This document shows, one piece after another, positions 29,733 through 38,873 of a stretch of 64,000 bases of DNA. The number at the start of each line of letters is the position of its first letter. Within the stretch, counting starts at the first letter, position 1. Under the pieces are notes generated by a model. It was not told the DNA's origin. It was given only the letters and a program-made list of their open reading frames with translations, and did no database searches. The stretch lies in contig NZ_BLXY01000004.1 in assembly GCF_014193585.1 (NCBI RefSeq), forward strand, positions 186,001 through 250,000, given 5' to 3'. Made by a program: the position numbers and the translations under genes. The stretch is from Geomonas paludis. GTDB lineage: Bacteria; Desulfobacterota; Desulfuromonadia; Geobacterales; Geobacteraceae.

Positions 29733-30521
29733 ATGCAGGAGCGTTTGCAGAAGATACTTTCACAGGCCGGTATCGCCTCACGCCGCGAGTCGGAGACCAT
29801 CATCGCTGCCGGGCGGGTGGCCGTGAACGGCGTCGTGGTTACCGAGCTGGGCACCAAGGCCGATACCGACACCGATACCATCACCGTGGACGGCAAGCCG
29901 ATCACGGTCGCCGAGAAGCGGGTCTACCTGCTCCTTTACAAGCCGGTCGGCTACATGACCACCATGAAGGACCCCGAGGGGCGTCCCATCGTTTCCGACC
30001 TGTTGAAGGGGATCCAGGAGCGGGTGTACCCGGTGGGGCGCCTGGACTACAACACCGAAGGGCTGCTGCTTTTGACCAACGACGGGGCTTTCGCCAACAT
30101 GCTGATGCACCCCAGCCACGAGGTGGACAAGGGCTACCTGGTGCGGGTGAGCGGGCACGTGTCGCCGGCGCAGATCCAGAAGCTGGCTGAAGGGGTGAAG
30201 CTGGAGGATGGCATGACGGCCCCGGCCAAGGTCCTTCCGGTCAGTGAAAGCGACAACAACTCCTGGATCTCGATCACCATCCACGAGGGACGCTACCGGC
30301 AGGTGCGGCGCATGTGCGAGGCGGTGGGGCTGAACGTCGTGCGCCTGAAGAGATCGCGCTACGACTTCCTGGAGATCGGGGACATGAAGCCGGGCGAGTT
30401 CAGGCACCTCACCTCCGAAGAGGTGGCGAAACTGAAGCGCAAGACGGTTCCCGGCGGCACAGGACGCGGACCCAGGAAAACCGGAGTAGTGGCAAGGAGA
30501 AAGACCGCACCGCGCAGGTAA
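29733..30521 (+). CDS. rluB: Pseudouridine synthase, RluB/RsuA family
   Basis: 262 residues. An N-terminal S4 RNA-binding domain (ERLQKILSQAGIASRRESE) precedes the catalytic domain, whose Asp ~105 is in GRLDYNTEGLLLLTNDG; a lysine/arginine-rich tail follows (KLKRKTVPGGTGRG...). It isomerises a uridine in rRNA, probably 23S U2605-type (RluB), though RsuA-type 16S activity cannot be excluded. AAGGAG precedes ATG 29733, and the gene is followed by a terminator. Confidence 0.9.
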   Translation: MQERLQKILSQAGIASRRESETIIAAGRVAVNGVVVTELGTKADTDTDTITVDGKPITVAEKRVYLLLYKPVGYMTTMKDPEGRPIVSDLLKGIQERVYPVGRLDYNTEGLLLLTNDGAFANMLMHPSHEVDKGYLVRVSGHVSPAQIQKLAEGVKLEDGMTAPAKVLPVSESDNNSWISITIHEGRYRQVRRMCEAVGLNVVRLKRSRYDFLEIGDMKPGEFRHLTSEEVAKLKRKTVPGGTGRGPRKTGVVARRKTAPRR

Positions 30522-30550
30522 ACCGGCACTCGTGCCGCAGCGCAAACAAG

Positions 30551-30578
30551 AAAAGCCGCCCGGGGGCGGCTTTTTTTA
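30551..30578 (+). terminator. Terminator after rluB
   Basis: AAAAGCCGCC pairs with GGCGGCTTTT around CGGG, followed by more T residues. Confidence 0.85.
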
Positions 30579-30711
30579 TAGATATATTAAAACTGCACGC
30601 ACTGGCGGGTTCAGGCCGGGGCGGAGGAATTCCCGTCGCAATCGTCCTGCGCGGGCTCCGGAAATCCGGAGCCGTCCCACTGGAAGCAGACAGGTAGCAT
30701 CACATTTGGGG

Positions 30712-31218
30712 TCAAGCGCTCATCTGCTGCTTCTGTTTCGGCGCGCGCGGCGCCTTCGCGGGCTTTTTTTCAGCACCGCCTTTGGCCGCCAGCTTCGCCG
30801 CCCGTACGGCGCGCGCCTTGGCCAGGTTGTCCGCCAGCCCCTTCTCCTGCGCCATCCTTCTGCGCGCCTCGGAGAAGTTTTTCGCGGTCAGGGCCTGGTT
30901 GCTGGGAATACCGAACTGCTTACGGTACTCGCCGGGCTTGATGCCGTGCACCTGTGCCAGGTGGCGTGCGAGGGTCTTCATGCCGCTCTTGCCGCACAGC
31001 ATGCAGCTTATCTGGTCAGGCTGGAAGGCCTTCTTCAGGGTAACGGCCGGGCCTTTGCCCTCGCCCCTTTCCACCCCCTCACCAGTCTCCACTTCGAGCT
31101 TCTGCAGGGCGCCATGCACCTTCTGCAGTTCAAGAAGCAAATCTTCGCCTGACATCTCTGTAACCGAGGCATGTGAAGAGACAATGGTCGCCGTCAATTC
31201 GAGTAGTGATGATGCCAT
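30712..31218 (-). CDS. MucR/Ros-family zinc-finger regulator
   Basis: 168 residues. The C2H2-like finger characteristic of the MucR family is visible at ~71-93 (CMLCGKSGMKTLARHLAQVHGI), followed by the MucR signature GEYRKQFGIPSNQ and a basic Lys/Ala-rich C-terminal tail. In alpha-proteobacteria MucR is a DNA-binding, often H-NS-like repressor recognising AT-rich sequence; a similar role here is inference. It is divergent from the kor operon, with a 194-bp shared region, so it might control it. The strong GGAGGAG sequence lies before the ATG. Confidence 0.85.
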   Translation of the reverse strand: MASSLLELTATIVSSHASVTEMSGEDLLLELQKVHGALQKLEVETGEGVERGEGKGPAVTLKKAFQPDQISCMLCGKSGMKTLARHLAQVHGIKPGEYRKQFGIPSNQALTAKNFSEARRRMAQEKGLADNLAKARAVRAAKLAAKGGAEKKPAKAPRAPKQKQQMSA

Positions 31219-31326
31219 CGTTTCGCTCCTCCTTTTAGAGTTTTAGAGTGCGTAAATGAGACGCTTATTATTAAACTATACACAGGTTTAAAAGCAAGTG
31301 ATAAATGACATGTGTAAACAAAAAAG

Positions 31327-31356
31327 TTGACTGGCTTCACAAATTTCTGCTAGTTT
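31327..31356 (+). promoter_or_regulatory. Promoter candidate for the kor/vor operon
   Basis: TTGACT (31327-31332), 18-bp spacer, TAGTTT (31351-31356) with an extended TGC. It lies about 55 bases before the first gene, in the AT-rich region shared with the MucR-type gene. Confidence 0.5.
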
Positions 31357-31411
31357 CCAGCGCTGATTGCATGGCCGGAACAGGCCGCGAGACAATGAGG
31401 GGACATAAGGC

Positions 31412-31615
31412 ATGGGTAGAATTGTAATAGACGAAATGCGCTGCAAGGGCTGCGGTATCTGCACCATTGCTTGCCCAAAGAAGCTGATCAGGCTGTGCGA
31501 AAAGGTCAATATCCAGGGGTATGCACCGGCTGAGGCTCCCAATCAGGAGCAGTGCACCGGGTGTGCTCTCTGCGCCGAAATCTGTCCCGACGTTGCCATA
31601 ACAGTCTTTAAGTAA
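31412..31615 (+). CDS. korD: 2-oxoacid:ferredoxin oxidoreductase, delta (ferredoxin) subunit
   Basis: 67 residues with two 4Fe-4S motifs, CKGCGICTIACP and CTGCALCAEICP. It is the electron-carrying subunit of a four-subunit oxoacid:ferredoxin oxidoreductase and is the first gene of the operon. In Geobacter such clusters are annotated as 2-oxoglutarate (Kor) or branched-chain oxoacid (Vor) enzymes; the symbol is a best guess from gene order and size. ATAAGG lies before the ATG. Confidence 0.85.
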   Translation: MGRIVIDEMRCKGCGICTIACPKKLIRLCEKVNIQGYAPAEAPNQEQCTGCALCAEICPDVAITVFK

Positions 31616-31729
31616 TTATCACACTGAAAAGTGTTGCCTGCTGATTGATCGACCCGGACCGGCGCATCGCCCGGACCGCGCCGACAGCCCGAGGTGTGCC
31701 TCGGCCGGCAGGATCTGTGGGAGGGTCAA

Positions 31730-32800
31730 TTGTCTAAACGGCTTTTTGTCAAGGGGAACGAGGCCGCCGCCATGGGCGCGGTCGAAGCCGGCTGCCGCTA
31801 CTACTTCGGTTATCCCATCACCCCGCAAAGCGACATCCCGGAGTACCTTTCGCGCGAACTCCCCCCGCTGAACGGCGAGTTCATCCAGGCCGAGAGCGAG
31901 ATAGGGGCAATCAACATGCTCCTGGGCGCCTCCGCTACCGGTGCGCGCGCCATGACCTCCTCATCGAGCCCCGGTATCTCGCTGAAGCAGGAGGGGATCT
32001 CCTACATGGCCGGAGCCGAGCTTCCCGGCGTCATCATCAACATCTCCCGCTCCGGCCCGGGTCTGGGCGGCATCGACGCCTCCCAGTCCGACTACTTCCA
32101 GTGCGTGAAAGGTGGCGGCCACGGGGGCTACCATATCCCGGTGCTCGCCCCCAACTCCGTACAGGAGATGTACGACCTCACCATGCACGCCTTCGACCTG
32201 GCTGACCTGTACCGCACCCCGGTCATGCTCCTGGGCGATTCCGTCATCGGGCAGATGAAGGAGGCCCTCATCCCCAACCCGCGCCCGGTGCGCGAGCTTC
32301 CGGCCAAGGGATGGGCGGTGCGCGGCAAGAGCGGCGCCGAGCAGCGCGTGGTCAAGTCCCTGTTCCTGGGCGACGGCGAACTGGAGGCCCACAACTGGCA
32401 TCTGCACGCCAAGTACCAGGTGATGAAAGAGAAGGAGTGCATCTCCGAGGAATACGAAACCGCCGACGCCCGCCTGATCGTGGCCGGTTTCGGCTCCGTG
32501 TCCCGCATCGCCCACACCGCCGTGACCATGGCGCGTGCCGAGGGGATGAAGGTGGGGCTGTTCCGTCCCGTCACCCTGTTCCCGTTCCCGGAACAGGCGC
32601 TGGCACAGGCCGCGGCCAGGGCCGGCAAGGTGCTCGTGGTGGAGCTCAACACCGGACAGATGGTCGAGGACGTCCGTCTCAGCGTAGGCGCCGCGGCGCA
32701 GGTCTCCTTCTACGGCAGGCCGCCGGGGGCCGGCTCCCTTCCGTCACCGGAGGAGCTGCTCGAAGTGATCAGGAAGAACTACGAGGAGACGGCGCGCTAG
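31730..32800 (+). CDS. korA: 2-oxoacid:ferredoxin oxidoreductase, alpha subunit
   Basis: About 356 residues, start TTG 31730 with GGGAGGG just before it. The N-terminal domain I opens [19 protein letters not shown] and has the substrate-binding segment [36 protein letters not shown] and the C-terminal [15 protein letters not shown] match the alpha subunit of the Kor/Vor class. With the beta subunit it oxidatively decarboxylates a 2-oxoacid to the acyl-CoA. The sequence alone does not separate 2-oxoglutarate from branched-chain oxoacids. A 114-bp gap after korD holds no gene. Confidence 0.88.
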   Translation: MSKRLFVKGNEAAAMGAVEAGCRYYFGYPITPQSDIPEYLSRELPPLNGEFIQAESEIGAINMLLGASATGARAMTSSSSPGISLKQEGISYMAGAELPGVIINISRSGPGLGGIDASQSDYFQCVKGGGHGGYHIPVLAPNSVQEMYDLTMHAFDLADLYRTPVMLLGDSVIGQMKEALIPNPRPVRELPAKGWAVRGKSGAEQRVVKSLFLGDGELEAHNWHLHAKYQVMKEKECISEEYETADARLIVAGFGSVSRIAHTAVTMARAEGMKVGLFRPVTLFPFPEQALAQAAARAGKVLVVELNTGQMVEDVRLSVGAAAQVSFYGRPPGAGSLPSPEELLEVIRKNYEETAR

Positions 32801-32822
32801 GCCGGGAAAGGGGTTGATCGAT

Positions 32823-33563
32823 ATGCAACAGGTTTTTAAAAGACCGCAGAGCTTGAAGGACGTGCAGACCCATTTCTGCCCCGGCTGCCACCACGGCACC
32901 ATCCACCGCCTGGTGGCCGACGCCATGGACCTCTACGGGGTCCAGGACCGCACCATCGGCGTGGCGTCGGTAGGGTGCTCCGTCTTCCTGTACGGCTATT
33001 TCGACATCGACGTAGTCGAGGCTCCCCACGGCAGGGCGCCCGCCGTGGCCACCGGCGTCAAGCGCGCCCGGCCCGACAGCTTCGTCTTCACCTACCAGGG
33101 TGACGGCGACCTGGCCGCCATCGGCACCGCCGAGATCATCCACGCCGCCAACCGCGGCGAGGACATCACCGTCGTCTTCGTCAACAACACCACCTACGGC
33201 ATGACCGGCGGCCAGATGGCCCCGACCACGCTGGTGGGGCAGAAGACCTCCACCTCCCCCTACGGCAGGGACAAGTCCAAGGACGGCTCCCCGATCAGGA
33301 TGGCGGAGTTGATGGCGCAGTTGGGGGGCGTCGCCTACTCAGCGCGGGTCGCCGTGGATTCGCCCAAGCACGTCCTGGAGGCGAAGAAGGTGATGCGCGA
33401 GGCATTCGGCTACCAGGCCCAGGGCAAAGGGTTCTCCTTCGTCGAGGTCCTCTCCGCCTGCCCGACCAACTGGGGCATGAATCCGCTCAAGGCCAACGCC
33501 AGGATTGGTGAAGAGATGATCCCCTACTTCCCGCTGGGCGTGTTCAAGAAGGAAGAGGCGTAG
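32823..33563 (+). CDS. korB: 2-oxoacid:ferredoxin oxidoreductase, beta subunit (TPP-binding)
   Basis: About 246 residues. It carries the cluster-binding CPGCHHG near residue 19 and the TPP/Mg motif GDGDLAAIG ... [14 protein letters not shown] (GDG to NN). This is the subunit that holds thiamine diphosphate and an iron-sulfur cluster. I chose ATG 32823 with AAAGGGG nine bases upstream; TTG 32814 is an alternative. It follows the alpha gene by 22 bp. Confidence 0.9.
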   Translation: MQQVFKRPQSLKDVQTHFCPGCHHGTIHRLVADAMDLYGVQDRTIGVASVGCSVFLYGYFDIDVVEAPHGRAPAVATGVKRARPDSFVFTYQGDGDLAAIGTAEIIHAANRGEDITVVFVNNTTYGMTGGQMAPTTLVGQKTSTSPYGRDKSKDGSPIRMAELMAQLGGVAYSARVAVDSPKHVLEAKKVMREAFGYQAQGKGFSFVEVLSACPTNWGMNPLKANARIGEEMIPYFPLGVFKKEEA

Positions 33564-33574
33564 CGCAGGTAACT

Positions 33575-33602
33575 TAGAACGTAGAACATAGAACGTAGAA
33601 CA
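33575..33602. repeat. Tandem TAGAACR repeat between korB and korC
   Basis: Four 7-base units (TAGAACG, TAGAACA, TAGAACG, TAGAACA) in a row, followed by TGTTCT, which is complementary to the last unit. It makes a small repeat in the 66-bp gap inside the operon. Confidence 0.7.
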
Positions 33603-33629
33603 TGTTCTGATGTTTTCGGAGGGACGCGG

Positions 33630-34184
33630 ATGCGTAAAGATGTCTTGATTGCAGGGTTCGGTGGCCAGGGGGTCCTTTTGGCCGGCAACCTGCTCTCCTA
33701 TGCAGCGATAGATGAAGGCAAGAACGTCAGCTACTTTCCCGCCTACGGCGTGGAGAAGCGCGGCGGTTCCGCCACCTGCACGGTGGTGATCGCCGACGGC
33801 GCGGTCGGCTCGCCAGTGGTGGGGCAGCCTTCGGTGCTGGTGGTGCTGAACCAGGCCTCGCTGGAGCGTTTCGGCGCCCGGGTGCGCCCCGGCGGCGTCC
33901 TCATCGTCAACTCGTCCCTGGTCGACGTCTCTGCCCTGGGGCGCACCGACATCGAGATCGTGTCGGTCCCCATGAACGAGATTGCCACCGACTTGGGCGA
34001 TCCCCGCATGGTGAACATGGTGGCGCTGGGCGCCTACGTCGCCCTCACTGACGCGGTCAAGCTCCCGTCGCTTGCCGCGGCGCTCTCCCAGGCGCTCCCC
34101 GAGCGCAATCACAAGTTCATCCCGGCCAACGTCAAGGCGATTGAAACCGGGGCCGAGGCGGCCAGGGCAAAAAAAGAAGCTTGA
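33630..34184 (+). CDS. korC: 2-oxoacid:ferredoxin oxidoreductase, gamma subunit
   Basis: 184 residues. It opens KDVLIAGFGGQGVLLAGNLLSYAA, the family signature of the gamma domain, with GVEKRGGSATC and KAIETGAEAAR later. It completes the delta-alpha-beta-gamma complex. CGGAGGGA precedes ATG 33630. A tRNA-Gln lies 41 bp downstream, so transcription may read into the tRNA genes. Confidence 0.9.
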   Translation: MRKDVLIAGFGGQGVLLAGNLLSYAAIDEGKNVSYFPAYGVEKRGGSATCTVVIADGAVGSPVVGQPSVLVVLNQASLERFGARVRPGGVLIVNSSLVDVSALGRTDIEIVSVPMNEIATDLGDPRMVNMVALGAYVALTDAVKLPSLAAALSQALPERNHKFIPANVKAIETGAEAARAKKEA

Positions 34185-34225
34185 CTTTGGCATCCCAGTT
34201 CTGGTATTTAACTGGTCTCTCGCGA

Positions 34226-34299
34226 TGGGGTATCGCCAAGCGGTAAGGCAACGGACTCTGACTCCGTCATCCAAGGTTCGAATCCTTGTACCCCAGCCA
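34226..34299 (+). tRNA. tRNA-Gln (CUG anticodon), CCA encoded
   Basis: The acceptor TGGGGTA (34226-34232) pairs with TACCCCA (34289-34295); the discriminator is G and CCA is encoded. The anticodon stem ACGGA/TCCGT encloses the loop CTCTGAC with anticodon CTG, reading CAG. The T-arm holds GGTTCGAATCC. Confidence 0.92.
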
Positions 34300-34337
34300 T
34301 ACCATCCCCAGCTTCATTGCAAGCTGCTACATAATTA

Positions 34338-34412
34338 GGTCCCATCGTCTAGTGGTTAGGACACCGGCCTTTCACGTCGGTAACAGGGGTTCAAGTCCCC
34401 TTGGGATCACCA
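34338..34412 (+). tRNA. tRNA-Glu (UUC anticodon), CCA encoded
   Basis: The acceptor GGTCCCA (34338-34344) pairs with TGGGATC (one G-T pair) and CCA is encoded at 34410-34412. The anticodon loop carries TTC, decoding GAA/GAG. The D-arm opens GTCTAGTGGTTAGGAC and the T-arm carries GGTTCAAGTCC. Confidence 0.92.
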
Positions 34413-34416
34413 CCTT

Positions 34417-34452
34417 AAAAACAGCGCCAGAAGCAGGGCGCTGTTTTTTTTT
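34417..34452 (+). terminator. Terminator after the tRNA-Gln/tRNA-Glu pair
   Basis: AAAAACAGCGCC pairs with GGCGCTGTTTTT; a run of about ten T residues follows. Confidence 0.88.
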
Positions 34453-34543
34453 AAGCTGTGCCGGTGCTGCCGCAGGTCAGTGGCCGCCGTTCCCTCCCGG
34501 GAGTTGCTCGAAGAGTGAGATAAAGAATAGGACGGAGAAGTCG

Positions 34544-35446
34544 ATGACGAAGACAGTGCCCGTTTCAGTAAGGACCTCGCCAGCGCAGCAGTCTGCAGCA
34601 CCCGTCACCCCCACCACTATCCGCCGCCCCCGGGCCGGCCTTCCCGTGTTACTCCTCGTCCTGCTGGGCATCTGCCAACTGGTTCTGGTCGCGCCGCTTC
34701 ATGCCGCCGAGAATGTCTTCACCAGCACGAACGCCATCAAGGAAGAGGCGGTGCGCTTCGCGGGAGAGGGGAAGCTGTTCCTGAAGGGGCCGGTCGATCC
34801 CTATCTCACCGGAACCGTCGTGACCGCCGGGGTCTTCGGCCTGACCTACCTTTTCGACGAGAAGATCCGGGACGAGTTTGCCGGCTCGCACCATGGCGTG
34901 ATGAGGGGCATCACCGATGCCGGCAACGCGGTCAGCAACCCGCTGCTCCACCTTGGCGTCGCCGCCGCCTTCTACGGCGCCGGCGCCGTCACCGACCGGA
35001 CCAGCATCATGCAACTGGGCGAGGAGATGGGGGAAGCGCTGCTTTTAGCCGACGGCGCCACCTTCGTGCTCAAAGGGGTGATCGGGCGGGGACGTCCGTA
35101 CCAGGTCGACAGCAGCACGAGCTACCGTCCGCTCCAGTTCAAGGACGGCTACGATTCGCTCCCCTCGATGCACACGGCAAGCTCCTTCGCCCTGGCCCAC
35201 GTCGTTGCCGACAAGACCGAGAGCTTCTACGGCAAGGCCGCCTGCTATGCCGCCGCCACCCTGGCCGGATTTTCCCGGGTGTACCAGAACAAGCACTGGG
35301 CCAGCGACGTCGTCCTGGGGGCGGCCATTGGTGAGCTGGCCGGCGCCGCCGTCACCAGGTATCGTAACGCCTCTGCCGGAAGCGTCACCGTGGCGCCCAT
35401 GTCCATCGAAGGGGCGCCCGCCCTGGCGCTGTTGGGCAGATTCTAA
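34544..35446 (+). CDS. PAP2-family membrane phosphatase
   Basis: About 300 residues. A hydrophobic N-terminal segment ends in APLHAAE, a possible signal. The PAP2 motifs appear in order: KGVIGRGRP (K-x6-RP), LPSMHTASSFA (PSxHT-like), and SRVYQNKHWASD (SRx5HxxxD). The enzyme would remove phosphate from a lipid phosphate such as undecaprenyl-pyrophosphate or a phosphatidate. I chose ATG 34544; a longer frame back to 34286 would run through both tRNA genes. Confidence 0.82.
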   Translation: MTKTVPVSVRTSPAQQSAAPVTPTTIRRPRAGLPVLLLVLLGICQLVLVAPLHAAENVFTSTNAIKEEAVRFAGEGKLFLKGPVDPYLTGTVVTAGVFGLTYLFDEKIRDEFAGSHHGVMRGITDAGNAVSNPLLHLGVAAAFYGAGAVTDRTSIMQLGEEMGEALLLADGATFVLKGVIGRGRPYQVDSSTSYRPLQFKDGYDSLPSMHTASSFALAHVVADKTESFYGKAACYAAATLAGFSRVYQNKHWASDVVLGAAIGELAGAAVTRYRNASAGSVTVAPMSIEGAPALALLGRF

Positions 35447-35449
35447 GCG

Positions 35450-35587
35450 GCGACGAGGGGGACTGGCTCCGCCAGGTGCCTGTCCCCTTATTGCTTTGTC
35501 TCCTTATCGCTTCGTGAAGGTGGCTGGGCTGAAAGGAGCGTTCCGCTAGAGGGACAGGCACCTGACGGAGCCGGTCCCCCTCGTCGC
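35450..35587. repeat. Long inverted repeat (REP-like family C) after the PAP2 gene
   Basis: The 39-base arm 35450-35488 (GCGACGAGGGGGACTGG ... CCTGTCCCCT) pairs with 35549-35587 with four mismatches, around a 60-base loop. The arm itself holds an inner hairpin GGGGACTGG...CCTGTCCCC. A shortened copy of that inner unit lies inside tssE at 58927. Confidence 0.8.
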
Positions 35588-35685
35588 ACCCCCTCTTTCT
35601 CCAGCAAGATAAGGGAGCGGCAGGTAGCGGAAGAGAGTCGCTAATCGGCAGTTTTAAACTGGACATTGATTATAAGGAGCTTCGC

Positions 35686-36360
35686 ATGCTGAAGGCAGTA
35701 GTTTTCGATTTCGACGGGATCATCGTGGACACCGAGCCGTTGCACTACAAGGCGTTCCAGGAACTGCTGGTGCCGCTTGGCCTGGGCTATTCCTGGCAGG
35801 AGTACCTCGATCTCTACATCGGCTTCGACGACCGGGACGCCTTCCGCGAGGCCTTCCGGGTGCACGGCCGGACGCTGACCGACCAGGAACTGAAGGAACT
35901 GATCAAGGGGAAGGCTGCGGCATTTCTGGATATCGTCTCCGGGGGTGTGGCGCCGTATCCGGGCGTGGTGGAACTGATCCGCTCCATCTCCGGCAACCTC
36001 CCGCTTGCCCTATGCAGCGGCGCCCTCAGTAGCGATATCAAGCCCATCCTGGAGCAACTGGGCCTGACCGACGCCTTCGACGTCAAGGTGACCGCCGACG
36101 AGGTCGCGGCGAGCAAGCCCGACCCCGAGAGCTACCGGCTCGCCGTGCAAAGGCTCCAGGAACGCTTCCCCGGGCACGTCGATGCGGCGGGCAGCATAGC
36201 CGTCGAGGACACCCCGGCCGGCATCGCCTCGGCGACCGGCGCCGGCTTGAAGGTGCTTGCCGTCACCAACAGCTACCCCGGCGAGCGGCTGACCGGCGCC
36301 TGCCGCGTGGTGGAGACGCTGGCCGGTGTCGACCTCGAGGGGCTGCGCCTGCTCGTCTGA
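35686..36360 (+). CDS. HAD-superfamily phosphatase/phosphomutase (beta-PGM-like)
   Basis: 224 residues. HAD motif I is DFDGIIVDTEP with the nucleophile Asp ~9, motif II Ser is in CSGAL, the Lys is in ASKPDPE and motif IV is in VEDTPAGI. It belongs to the beta-phosphoglucomutase/phosphoglycolate phosphatase-like subgroup; the exact substrate cannot be read from sequence. AAGGAG precedes ATG 35686. It ends 4 bp before the hrpB ATG, so the two are likely co-transcribed. Confidence 0.85.
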   Translation: MLKAVVFDFDGIIVDTEPLHYKAFQELLVPLGLGYSWQEYLDLYIGFDDRDAFREAFRVHGRTLTDQELKELIKGKAAAFLDIVSGGVAPYPGVVELIRSISGNLPLALCSGALSSDIKPILEQLGLTDAFDVKVTADEVAASKPDPESYRLAVQRLQERFPGHVDAAGSIAVEDTPAGIASATGAGLKVLAVTNSYPGERLTGACRVVETLAGVDLEGLRLLV

Positions 36361-36364
36361 TGCC

Positions 36365-38845
36365 ATGCTGAAACCGGCCGTCATCGACACCATACTCCCG
36401 GAACTGCTTGCGGCGTTGCAAAAGGGCAACGTCGCCGTGCTGCAGGCGCCTCCCGGAGCGGGCAAGACCACCCGCGTGCCGCTGGCCCTGCTCGATACGC
36501 CGCTTCCCGACCGCGGCCGCATCATCATGCTGGAACCGCGCCGCTTGGCCGCCGTCAACGCCGCCCGCTACATGGCGCAGTGTCTGGGCGAGGAGGTGGG
36601 GAAAACCGTCGGCTACAGCATCCGCTTCGAGCGCAAGGTCTCCAAGGCGACCCGCATCGAGGTGGTGACCGAGGGGATCCTGGCCCGCCGCCTGCAGAGC
36701 GACCCGCTGCTGGAAGGGGTGGCGGCGGTGATCTTCGACGAGTTCCACGAACGAAGCCTCACCTGCGATCTTTCCCTTGCCCTGTGCCGCGACGTCCAAC
36801 TCGGCCTGCGCGAGGACCTGCGCCTGCTGGTCATGTCGGCGACGCTCGACGCCGGCCCGGTAGCGAGCCTTTTGGGGGGCGCGCCGCTTATCACCAGCGA
36901 GGGGCGGCACTTCCCCGTCGACGTGCGCTACCTGAAGACGGAGCCCACGACCCGCCTCGCCGAAACGGCCTGTGCCGGGGTGATGAAGGCCCTTGCCGAG
37001 ACCGAAGGGGACGTCCTCGTTTTCCTCCCCGGCGCGGGGGACATCAGGCGCTGTGAAAGCATCCTGCAGGGACAGGTCGGCTCGCAGGTGACCATCGCCG
37101 TCCTGTACGGTGACCTCCCTTTCGCAGCGCAGGAGCGCGCCATCCTCCCGGGAGAGCGCCGCAAGGTGGTGCTCGCCACCAACATCGCCGAGACCAGCCT
37201 CACCATCGAAGGGGTGCGGGTGGTGGTCGATGCCGGCTATTCCCGCCAGCTCCGCTACGATCCCTCGACCGGACTGAACCGCCTCGTCACCATGCGCATC
37301 TCGGCCGCCTCCGCCCAGCAGCGCGCCGGCCGCGCCGGCAGGGTGGCCCCCGGCGTCTGTTACCGCCTCTGGACCGAGCACACCCAGAACACCCTCCTCC
37401 CTTTCACTCCGCCCGAGATCAAGGTTTCCGACCTGGCGCCCCTGGCGCTCGACCTGGCGCAGTGGGGCGTGGCCGACCCCGCCTCGCTCAGTTTCCTGGA
37501 CGAGCCCCCGGCTGCCCATCTCGCCGAGGGTCGCGGCTTGCTGCGGTCGTTGGGCGCACTCGATGAGCGCGGCGCCATCACCGGCCTCGGCGGCAGGATG
37601 GCTGCCCTCCCCATGCACCCGCGCCTGGCCGCCATGCTGATCGGCTCTCTCGATGCCGGCTGCGCGGCGCTCGCCTGTACGCTGGCGGCCATCCTCTCTG
37701 AGCGGGACATCCTGCCGCGCGGCAGCGGCAGCATCTCCGACAGCGACCTGCTGGACCGACTGGACGCGGTGCGCGAACGGCGAGACCCGCAGGGGGCGCG
37801 CACGGTGGAACGGCTCGCTGCCTATTTTCGCGGCACCCTCGGGGTGGCGGACACCGTGGCGCACGCAGATGCGGCCACGGTCGGACGACTGCTCCTGATG
37901 GCGTACCCGGACCGGGTGGCGCGCGAGCGGAGTCCCGGCTCCGGGCGCTACCTGATGGCCAACGGCACCGGCGCCAAGCTCTCCCCGCGCAGTAACCTCA
38001 GGGCGCAACCCTTCATCGTGGCCGTCGAGGTCGAGGGGGGCGCCGGCGAGGCGGACATCCACATGGCCAGCGCCGTCTCGCTGGAAGCGGTCCGCTCAGG
38101 ATGCGCGGCCGGCATTACCCGCGAGCGCAGGGTCTTCTGGGACGAGCGTGAGGGGAGGGTGGTGGCCCGCGACGAGGAGCGCCTCGGCGCGGTGGTGCTT
38201 TCCGAGCGGGCGGCGGTTCCCGAGAAGGAAGAGGTGGCCGCGGCACTCCTGCAGGGAATCCTCTCCGGCGCGGGCATCGGTGGGCTGAACTGGAGCGACC
38301 AGGCCGCGCAGTACCGCAACCGGGTGCGCTTCCTGGCCCGGGCCCTGCCCGAGGAGGAGTTGCCCGACCTCTCCGATGAGGCGCTCGCCGCAAGCGTTGC
38401 CCAGTGGCTCCTCCCCTATCTGCAGGGGGTGCGCAGCCTGGCCCAGCTGGCCAAGGTGGATCTGCTGCAGCCCTTGAAGTCGCTGCTCGACTACCGGCAG
38501 CAGCAGCTCGTGGAGCGGGAGGCGCCCACGCACCTGCAGGTTCCCAGCGGCTCGCGCATCGCGCTGGAGTACCCGGCGCAGGGGGAACCCTTTCTGGCGG
38601 TGAAGCTTCAGGAGATGTTCGGGTTGGCCGAGACGCCGCGGTTGGCGCGGGGGAGGGTGCCGGTCGTGATCCACCTTTTGTCGCCGGCGCGGCGCCCGAT
38701 CCAGGTCACCGCCGATCTCAAGAGTTTCTGGAATGGGGCCTATCGTGAGGTGTGCAAGGAGTTGAAAGGACGCTACCCGAAGCATCCCTGGCCGGACGAC
38801 CCGTGGAACGCACCGGCGACCAGGCATGTGAAAAAGAGGATGTAA
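36365..38845 (+). CDS. hrpB: ATP-dependent RNA helicase HrpB
   Basis: 826 residues of a DEAH/DExH-box helicase. Walker A is QAPPGAGKTTRVPLALL (residues ~29-37), the DEFH box is VIFDEFHERSL, SAT follows in LVMSATLDAG, and motif VI is QQRAGRAGRVAPG. A C-terminal HrpB-specific domain fills residues ~600-826. It is a probable RNA helicase of unknown target. I chose ATG 36365 over the longer frame from 36326, which overlaps the upstream gene. Confidence 0.92.
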   Translation: MLKPAVIDTILPELLAALQKGNVAVLQAPPGAGKTTRVPLALLDTPLPDRGRIIMLEPRRLAAVNAARYMAQCLGEEVGKTVGYSIRFERKVSKATRIEVVTEGILARRLQSDPLLEGVAAVIFDEFHERSLTCDLSLALCRDVQLGLREDLRLLVMSATLDAGPVASLLGGAPLITSEGRHFPVDVRYLKTEPTTRLAETACAGVMKALAETEGDVLVFLPGAGDIRRCESILQGQVGSQVTIAVLYGDLPFAAQERAILPGERRKVVLATNIAETSLTIEGVRVVVDAGYSRQLRYDPSTGLNRLVTMRISAASAQQRAGRAGRVAPGVCYRLWTEHTQNTLLPFTPPEIKVSDLAPLALDLAQWGVADPASLSFLDEPPAAHLAEGRGLLRSLGALDERGAITGLGGRMAALPMHPRLAAMLIGSLDAGCAALACTLAAILSERDILPRGSGSISDSDLLDRLDAVRERRDPQGARTVERLAAYFRGTLGVADTVAHADAATVGRLLLMAYPDRVARERSPGSGRYLMANGTGAKLSPRSNLRAQPFIVAVEVEGGAGEADIHMASAVSLEAVRSGCAAGITRERRVFWDEREGRVVARDEERLGAVVLSERAAVPEKEEVAAALLQGILSGAGIGGLNWSDQAAQYRNRVRFLARALPEEELPDLSDEALAASVAQWLLPYLQGVRSLAQLAKVDLLQPLKSLLDYRQQQLVEREAPTHLQVPSGSRIALEYPAQGEPFLAVKLQEMFGLAETPRLARGRVPVVIHLLSPARRPIQVTADLKSFWNGAYREVCKELKGRYPKHPWPDDPWNAPATRHVKKRM

Positions 38846-38873
38846 GACGGTTGACAACGATGATCTTCCGCCA

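Noticed and set aside
34286..34543. Long PAP2 reading frame starting at 34286
   Set aside because: It would translate through tRNA-Gln and tRNA-Glu; the real start with a ribosome site is ATG 34544.
36263..38062. Long antisense reading frame over hrpB
   Set aside because: Same codon-bias effect; His/Gly/Ala-rich with no domain pattern.
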